DNA from: Cycloclasticus sp. symbiont of Bathymodiolus heckerae | Lineage (GTDB): Bacteria; Pseudomonadota; Gammaproteobacteria; Methylococcales; Cycloclasticaceae | Length of the DNA: 64,000 nt | Direction of reading: 5' to 3' | Assembly (NCBI GenBank): GCA_002101235.1 | Contig: LWTL01000118.1 | Location: 1-64,000 of the forward strand | Notes under the pieces: generated by a model | The model's database searches: none | What the model was told of the DNA's origin: nothing | What the model saw: only the letters and a program-made list of their open reading frames with translations | Shown here: positions 58,420-64,000 of the stretch, piece after piece | Layout: every line of letters starts with the position of its first letter | Numbering within the stretch: position 1 is the first letter of the stretch | Program-made: the position numbers and the translations under genes

Positions 58420-59394
58420 ATGGCACATCAGAAAAAAAATCCACAACCCAACCAATTAGAGACCTCTAATGTATTGGATAGTATCGCAATACCTACTTTT
58501 GCCATTAATACCGAGCACGAAATAACACACTGGAACCGAGCTATAGAAAAAGCATCTGGGCTCTCAGCTGTTGAGATGATTGGCACAAAAAACCAATGGA
58601 AACCGTTTTACCCGAACCCACGGCCCACAATGTCTGATTTAATCGTTGAAGGCGCCCGTGATGAGTCCGTTGAAAGGTTCTACACCAATAAATATCACAA
58701 ATCGAGTGTGCTAGACAACGCATATGAAGCCGAGGATTTTTTCCCTGCAATGGGAAGTGGCGAATGGCTTTCTTTTACCGCCGCACCGATTATTGATGAT
58801 AACAATAATATGATTGGCGCAGTTGAAACGCTGTTTGTTATCAGCGACAGAAAACACGCCGAACAAAAACTGATCGATAGCCAACAAAAATACCGCGAAC
58901 TCAGCACAATTGACGATTTAACTAAGCTATTTAATGCAAGACATTTTTTCGAACAAGTCAGTGGAGAAACTGATCGCTGCAATCGCTATAGCCAATCTTT
59001 ATCCCTTTGTCTCTTTGATTTAGATAACTTCAAAATTGTTAACGACACATATGGGCATCAATTTGGAAATACCGTTCTTGAAGAATTTGCAAAAATCATT
59101 AAAAAAAATATTCGCCATGTTGATATGGCCTTTCGCTATGGTGGTGAAGAATTCGTTGTTTTATTCCCTTTTGTTATAGCTCATCATGCAGCCATTGTTG
59201 TTGAAAAAATTTGCTTGCAGTTAGCACAAGCAGACTTCACAACAGACGATGGCGAAAAAGTTAAAATCACTACCAGCGCAGGCTTATCAACGTACATTAT
59301 TAAAGAAGATAAAGAAGAATTTATTAAACGGGCTGATAAAGCCATGTATCAATCAAAGGATGGTGGAAAAAACAAAATCACCATCGCTAATTAA
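58420..59394 (+). CDS. PAS-GGDEF diguanylate cyclase
   Basis: A 324-residue cytosolic signalling protein that makes cyclic di-GMP. The N-terminal PAS domain (about 20-150; IPTFAINTEHEITHWNRAIE) senses an unknown cue. The GGDEF domain (about 160-322) has STIDDLTKLFNARHF, LFDLDNFKIVNDTYGHQFGN, the active-site RYGGEEFVVLFPF and ADKAMYQSKDGGKN. No RxxD inhibitory site is evident five residues before GGEEF. No transmembrane segment is seen. Confidence 0.9.
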   Translation: MAHQKKNPQPNQLETSNVLDSIAIPTFAINTEHEITHWNRAIEKASGLSAVEMIGTKNQWKPFYPNPRPTMSDLIVEGARDESVERFYTNKYHKSSVLDNAYEAEDFFPAMGSGEWLSFTAAPIIDDNNNMIGAVETLFVISDRKHAEQKLIDSQQKYRELSTIDDLTKLFNARHFFEQVSGETDRCNRYSQSLSLCLFDLDNFKIVNDTYGHQFGNTVLEEFAKIIKKNIRHVDMAFRYGGEEFVVLFPFVIAHHAAIVVEKICLQLAQADFTTDDGEKVKITTSAGLSTYIIKEDKEEFIKRADKAMYQSKDGGKNKITIAN

Positions 59395-59419
59395 CCTCAT
59401 TTAAGAACACAATCAACTT

Positions 59420-59722
59420 ATGCTTAAACACATCGTCTTATGGACGTTACACGATAGCGCCGAAGGTAATTCAAAAGAAGAGAATGCTCTACTTGCTAAA
59501 AGTAGGTTAGAGGCACTCAAAGATACCATCCCTGAAATTATAGACATTGAAGTAGGCGTTAACCACGTTGGCCAAGGCAGTTCTGTTGATTTATCACTTT
59601 ACTCAGTTTTTGCGAATGAAGCCGCGCTAAAACGCTACCAAGCCCACCCTGAACACCAAAAGATTTTACCTTTTATAGGTGCCATAACAAATGGCCGACA
59701 CGTTATTGATTACAGCATTTAA
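59420..59722 (+). CDS. Dabb (stress-responsive alpha/beta barrel) protein
   Basis: A 100-residue ferredoxin-like protein: LKHIVLWTLHDSAEGNSKEE at the start, IDIEVGVNHV in the middle, and LKRYQAHPEHQKILPFI near the end are typical of the Dabb family. The function is unknown. It lies 25 bp after the diguanylate cyclase. Confidence 0.85.
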   Translation: MLKHIVLWTLHDSAEGNSKEENALLAKSRLEALKDTIPEIIDIEVGVNHVGQGSSVDLSLYSVFANEAALKRYQAHPEHQKILPFIGAITNGRHVIDYSI

Positions 59723-59730
59723 CACATACT

Positions 59731-59937
59731 ATGGACGCTAACAGTTTTGGCGTATGCGCTATGTTTGCATTTTGGACAAGCGCAATTGGCAGTATTTTTT
59801 TAGCGGTAAAGTGGGCTAACCGCAAAGGCAAGCGGAGCCCTGCTACACGTGACGTTATGAAAAAATCTCTCGACAAACGCCTAAAAGAAGGCGAAATAAG
59901 CGCTGAAGAACATCAGCGCCGTCTTAAAGACTTGTAG
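59731..59937 (+). CDS. small SHOCT-domain membrane protein
   Basis: A 68-residue protein with one N-terminal helix (GVCAMFAFWTSAIGSIFLAV) and a C-terminal SHOCT-like motif (SLDKRLKEGEISAEEHQRRL). It starts 8 bp after the Dabb gene and converges on purL with a 3-bp gap. The function is unknown. Confidence 0.75.
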   Translation: MDANSFGVCAMFAFWTSAIGSIFLAVKWANRKGKRSPATRDVMKKSLDKRLKEGEISAEEHQRRLKDL

Positions 59938-59940
59938 GTT

Positions 59941-62900
59941 TTACCCCACCCATTTACGCGCGTTTCTAAACATTTTCAGCCATGCGCCATCTTCACCCCA
60001 ATACGCGGGTGCCCAGCTATTTTGAACCGTTTTAAAGCAACGTTCTGGGTGCGGCATCATAATTGTAAAACGCCCATCATCGGTTGTTAAACCGGTAACC
60101 CCTTGCGCTGAACCGTTAGGGTTAAACGGGAATTGCTCGGTGACTTCACCTTCGTGATCAATATAGCGCAGGATAACATTGCCATCGATTTGATCATTCT
60201 TAAATTCTGTACGCCCTTCGCCGTGTGCCACAGCAACCGGCATTTGTGAGCCTTCCATACCCGCTAATAATATAGACGGCGATGCTTGAATTTCTACCAT
60301 CGCAACACGCGCTTCAAATTGCTCCGATTCATTACGTACAAAATGCGGCCAACTTTGTGCGCCCGGTATTAATTCGCGTAAGTTAGATAACATTTGGCAA
60401 CCATTGCACACGCCTAAACCAAAGGTATCTGTACGGTTAAAAAAATCGCTGAACGTTTTGCGTGCTTGCTCATTAAACAAAATAGATTTTGCCCAACCTT
60501 CACCCGCACCCAACACATCACCGTAAGAGAAGCCACCACAAGCCGCTAAGCCCACAAATTCAGATAGGTTTTTTTTGCCGGAAATTAACTCACTCATGTG
60601 AACATCAATCGATTCAAAGCCAGCTTTATCAAATGCAGCTGCCATTTCAATATGACCATTTACGCCTTGTTCACGTAAAATAGCGACTTTTGGACACGCA
60701 TTCGCTTTATTTAATGACCTAACGAAATCATCTCTCGTGTCAAAACTAAGGTTGGCAAACAAACCTTCATCGGCATTATTGGCAATTCGATCAAACTCTT
60801 GTTTTGCACATTCAGGATTATCTCTAAGCGCCTGAAGTTTATAGGACGTTTCGGACCATGCTTGTTGCAAGTCAGCTCTTGTTTCATCTAACAGTGTTTC
60901 ACCAGCTTGCGTAATGACCAAACGCTGGAAGGTGTACGCCGTACCGATAACCGAGACACACTGCCCAAGCCCTGCCTCATCAAACGTTTTAAGCACAGCC
61001 GCTTCATGCGTTTGACTCACTTGTACAATTGCGCCGAGCTCTTCATTAAACAAGGTGTTAAGTACATCGCCTTGAATATCAATGGTTGCACCGCATCGTC
61101 CAGCAAAGATCATTTCACTGAGTGTTGCCCACAAACCGCCGTCTGAACGATCGTGATAAGCCATCAGCTTACCGTCTTCGTTTAACTGTTGAATGGTATT
61201 AAAGAATGCTTTAAATAAAGATGCATCATTTAAATCGGGGGCTTGCTCGCCCATCATTTGTTCAGTTTGAGCCAATACGGAACCGCCCATTCGATTCTTT
61301 CCTTCACCTAGGTCAATTAAAATCAAACTGTTATCAACGTCTGTTTTTAATTCTGGCGTTAAGGTTTTACGTACGTCTTTTACCGGTGAAAAGGCGGTAA
61401 TAATAAGAGATAACGGTGAGCTAACCACTTTTTCATCGCCGTTTTCTTTCCATGCCATTTTCATCGACATTGAATCTTTGCCTACAGGAATTGCTAAGCC
61501 CAATGCTGGACATAATTCCATACCCACAGCATGCACCGTATCAAACAAGCTCGCGTCCTCACCTGCTTCACCACAAGCGGCCATCCAGTTTGCAGATAGA
61601 CATACTTCATCTAAACCACGAACATTTGATGCGGCTAGATTAGTCAGCGCTTCACCAATCGCCATACGGCCAGAGGCTGGGCCATCAATCAACGCCAATG
61701 GTGTACGTTCACCCAGTGACATCGCTTCGCCAGTGTCATGATTAAAACCACTGCTGGTAACCGCTACGTCAGCAACAGGAATTTGCCAAGGGCCAACCAT
61801 TTGGTCACGTGCTACTAAACCGGTTACTGAACGATCACCAATATGAATAAGGAACGACTTATCTCCAACCGCAGGGAAACGTAACACTTGATATGCCGCT
61901 TGTTTCAAATCAAACGCTGCTGCATCAAAGGCAGGAACATTACTTTCTACATGCGTGACCGAGCGTTCCATTTTTGGCGGCTTGCCAAATAAAAGAGACA
62001 TCGACAAATCAATCGGCTGATTATCGAATAAACGGTCATTCAATATCAATTGCTCATCAAGTGTCGCTTCACCAATATGCGCGAACAAGCAGCGTTCACG
62101 TTCACATAAAGCAGCAAATTCTTCTAAACGGTCGGCTTTTAAAGCAATCACATAACGCTCTTGCGACTCGTTACACCATATTTGCATGGGCGACAAACTG
62201 CTATCTGCGCACAAAATATCGCGTAATTCAAAACGGCCACCCAAGTCACAATCGTGAATAATTTCTGGCACCGCATTGGATAAACCACCAGCACCCACGT
62301 CGTGAATAGAGATAACAGGGGTGTCGTTACCCATTGCATTACAAGCATCTATCACCTCTTGGCAGCGGCGTTGCATTTCTGGGTTTTCACGCTGTACTGA
62401 GGCAAAATCTAAGTCTTCTGAACCTTCGCTTGATGTTTGAGAAGATGCGGCGCTACCGCCTAAACCAATGAGCATGGCAGGGCCGCCCAAAATAATAATC
62501 AGCGAGCCGGGTTCTATTTTTTGTTTCAACGCATGCATTGGACGAACAGAGCCCACACCACCAGCTAACATAATAGGCTTGTGATAACCGCGTGCTTTTT
62601 GCCCGTTGCTATCGGGCGTGTTTTGTTCAAATGTACGAAAGTAACCGGTTAAGTTCGGCCGACCAAATTCATTATTAAATGCTGCGCCACCTAAAGGGCC
62701 TTCCAACATAATATCTAAAGCTGAAGCGATCCGCTCGGGCTTGCCAATGCTTTGCTCCCACGGTTGTTCAAAATCAGGAATGTTTAAATGCGACACGGTA
62801 AAGCCAGTTAAACCTGCTTTGGTACGTGAACCTCGACCGGTTGCGCCTTCATCACGAATTTCTCCACCGGAACCAGTTGCCGCACCGGGGTAAGGGGAAA

Positions 62901-63798
62901 TAGCCGTTGGATGATTGTGCGTTTCCACTTTCATTAAATAAGGCACATGTTCTTCAATAAAACCGTATGAGCGACTTTTCGGGTCACGAATCAACACATC
63001 GGCATCGCTACCTTCCGCTACGGCCGAATTATCACTGTATTTAGAAATAATGCCTTTAGGGCTATGTTTAGCCGTATTTTTGATCATGCCAAACAAGCTT
63101 TCGTCTTTTTGCTCACCGTCTATTTGCCAATCAGCATTAAAAATTTTATGACGGCAATGTTCTGAGTTTGCTTGCGCGAACATCATCAATTCAATGTCAT
63201 TGGGGTTTCTACCTAATGCATTGAAGTTTTCTACTAAGTAATCAATTTCATCATCGGATAACGCCAAGCCCATCGTTTGATTCGCTTCAACTAATGCTTG
63301 TCTGCCTTCACTGATGATATCGACTGACGCCAGCTCACCAGGCTCTGCTTGAACAAACATATCGTCGGGTTGTTGGTCGATGCGTAAGACACGTTCGGTC
63401 ATACGGTCGTGCAATAAAGCCGCTATTTCTTCGAGCTGTTGCTCGTTCAAATCACCTACAACATAGTATGCAATACCACGCTCTAAACGCTTAATTTTCG
63501 TCAGACCACAATGCTGTGCAATATCCGTTGCCTTGCTCGACCACGGCGATAAAGTACTTGCTCGCGGCACAACCAGCAAACGCTCACCGGCATGCTCAAT
63601 GGCTGTATTTTTAGGGCCATACGTTAAAACACGCTCAAGAGTGCTCATTTCATTTTCTGTAAGCGTTCCATCTACATCCGCAAAATGAATATATTCAGCG
63701 CTCACATCGCTCAACTGCGGAACAGCTTGATTGAGCTTTGTTAATAAACGTTGTTTACGAAAAGCAGATAAGGCAGTGCTGCCAATAAGTTCAAGCAT
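59941..63798 (-). CDS. purL: phosphoribosylformylglycinamidine synthase PurL
   Basis: A large fused enzyme of 1285 residues for step four of purine synthesis, using glutamine, ATP and FGAR. An N-terminal PurS-like segment is followed by two synthetase halves with [58 protein letters not shown] and [19 protein letters not shown]-terminal class I glutaminase follows, with the cysteine in [15 protein letters not shown] and the His/Glu in [12 protein letters not shown]. The length is normal for the gammaproteobacterial form. Confidence 0.98.
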   Translation of the reverse strand: MLELIGSTALSAFRKQRLLTKLNQAVPQLSDVSAEYIHFADVDGTLTENEMSTLERVLTYGPKNTAIEHAGERLLVVPRASTLSPWSSKATDIAQHCGLTKIKRLERGIAYYVVGDLNEQQLEEIAALLHDRMTERVLRIDQQPDDMFVQAEPGELASVDIISEGRQALVEANQTMGLALSDDEIDYLVENFNALGRNPNDIELMMFAQANSEHCRHKIFNADWQIDGEQKDESLFGMIKNTAKHSPKGIISKYSDNSAVAEGSDADVLIRDPKSRSYGFIEEHVPYLMKVETHNHPTAISPYPGAATGSGGEIRDEGATGRGSRTKAGLTGFTVSHLNIPDFEQPWEQSIGKPERIASALDIMLEGPLGGAAFNNEFGRPNLTGYFRTFEQNTPDSNGQKARGYHKPIMLAGGVGSVRPMHALKQKIEPGSLIIILGGPAMLIGLGGSAASSQTSSEGSEDLDFASVQRENPEMQRRCQEVIDACNAMGNDTPVISIHDVGAGGLSNAVPEIIHDCDLGGRFELRDILCADSSLSPMQIWCNESQERYVIALKADRLEEFAALCERERCLFAHIGEATLDEQLILNDRLFDNQPIDLSMSLLFGKPPKMERSVTHVESNVPAFDAAAFDLKQAAYQVLRFPAVGDKSFLIHIGDRSVTGLVARDQMVGPWQIPVADVAVTSSGFNHDTGEAMSLGERTPLALIDGPASGRMAIGEALTNLAASNVRGLDEVCLSANWMAACGEAGEDASLFDTVHAVGMELCPALGLAIPVGKDSMSMKMAWKENGDEKVVSSPLSLIITAFSPVKDVRKTLTPELKTDVDNSLILIDLGEGKNRMGGSVLAQTEQMMGEQAPDLNDASLFKAFFNTIQQLNEDGKLMAYHDRSDGGLWATLSEMIFAGRCGATIDIQGDVLNTLFNEELGAIVQVSQTHEAAVLKTFDEAGLGQCVSVIGTAYTFQRLVITQAGETLLDETRADLQQAWSETSYKLQALRDNPECAKQEFDRIANNADEGLFANLSFDTRDDFVRSLNKANACPKVAILREQGVNGHIEMAAAFDKAGFESIDVHMSELISGKKNLSEFVGLAACGGFSYGDVLGAGEGWAKSILFNEQARKTFSDFFNRTDTFGLGVCNGCQMLSNLRELIPGAQSWPHFVRNESEQFEARVAMVEIQASPSILLAGMEGSQMPVAVAHGEGRTEFKNDQIDGNVILRYIDHEGEVTEQFPFNPNGSAQGVTGLTTDDGRFTIMMPHPERCFKTVQNSWAPAYWGEDGAWLKMFRNARKWVG

Positions 63799-64000
63799 GG
63801 AGTGTCTCTTTACTTTTAATATTTGTTGTTAATTCGCACCAAGCTAAACCGTCATCTTGATCAATGACTTTCAACCACGCGCGGTCACATTGAATAGCCA
63901 TGCTGACTCTGTCTAAAACAAGGTCATGGCTGTTATTTTTTTCACTGACATGTGCCAGCACTAAATGTTGTAATTTATCAGTATTAATTCGTTGTAATAA
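63791..64000 (-). CDS. C-terminal end of a probable MBL-fold hydrolase (partial)
   Basis: Not in the track. An open frame from the window edge ends with TGA at 63791-63793 and overlaps the purL start by 8 bp. The 69 visible residues include [20 protein letters not shown] and the tail [10 protein letters not shown]. The LAHVSEKNN segment is typical of the end of YycJ-like metallo-beta-lactamase-fold hydrolases. The assignment rests on this short stretch only. Confidence 0.55.
   Translation of the reverse strand, partial: LLQRINTDKLQHLVLAHVSEKNNSHDLVLDRVSMAIQCDRAWLKVIDQDDGLAWCELTTNIKSKETLHA

Overview
The window looks like the chromosome of an AT-leaning gammaproteobacterium. Evidence: the ruvCAB-ybgC-tolQRAB-pal-cpoB-queE-queC block, the mtnA/mtaD-ubiG-HAD-rmuC-SDR block, queA-tgt-yajC-secDF, a groESL operon with a sigma-32-type promoter, and a complete pqqABCDE cluster. 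The PQQ genes plus an overall GC near 40-45% fit a marine methylotroph such as Methylophaga. That genus assignment is inference; no 16S rRNA or methanol dehydrogenase gene lies in the window.

Layout. 1-5.8 kb is a mobile-element graveyard. It holds an apparent integron cassette (attC-like sites around a secreted DUF2380/DUF3280-like protein), the 5' part of a group II intron, a truncated secreted-protein gene, a DUF6399-type transposase fragment, an intact IS4-family element, a C-terminal Tn3-family transposase fragment and a frameshifted diguanylate cyclase remnant. It ends at tRNA-Leu. 6-23.1 kb is core: queuosine insertion (queA, tgt), Sec translocase (yajC, secD, secF), suhB, trmJ, cysE with a NifS-like desulfurase, then the yciK-type SDR, rmuC, HAD phosphatase, ubiG and mtaD leftward and mtnA, crcB, DUF190 and serS rightward. 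23.1-28.1 kb holds a YccA-type membrane protein, tRNA-Ser, rsmJ, a tRNA-Pro/Arg/His cluster, folD and cysS.

28.3-34.4 kb is a second accessory island. An HDOD-GAF regulator is cut by an intact IS256-family element. It is followed by a MobV/Pre-type relaxase, an excisionase-like gene that overlaps a tyrosine integrase by 112 nt, and tRNA-Lys, the likely attachment site. This looks like an integrative mobilizable element, or what is left of one.

34.4-43.0 kb is a 12-gene leftward run: ruvC, ruvA, ruvB, ybgC, tolQ, tolR, tolA, tolB, pal, cpoB, queE, queC. 43.2-46.7 kb has a pentapeptide-repeat protein, groESL and a MoeB-type E1-like protein. 46.8-49.9 kb is pqqA-B-C-D-E, with a hairpin terminator or attenuator between pqqA and pqqB. 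A MerB-like (organomercurial lyase family) gene faces it. 50.6-64 kb carries an FMN glutamate-synthase-like oxidoreductase, prolyl iminopeptidase, thiO, a CWC protein, a YheT-type hydrolase, msrQ-msrP, greB, a YchJ protein, a PAS-GGDEF diguanylate cyclase, a Dabb protein, a SHOCT protein, purL and the end of a further gene.

The least expected signals are: a two-copy intergenic double-hairpin repeat shared by the tolB-pal and groES-groEL junctions; the attC-flanked cassette; the MobV/xis/int island; the MerB-like gene beside pqqE; and mtaD/mtnA start codons only 2-5 bp apart.
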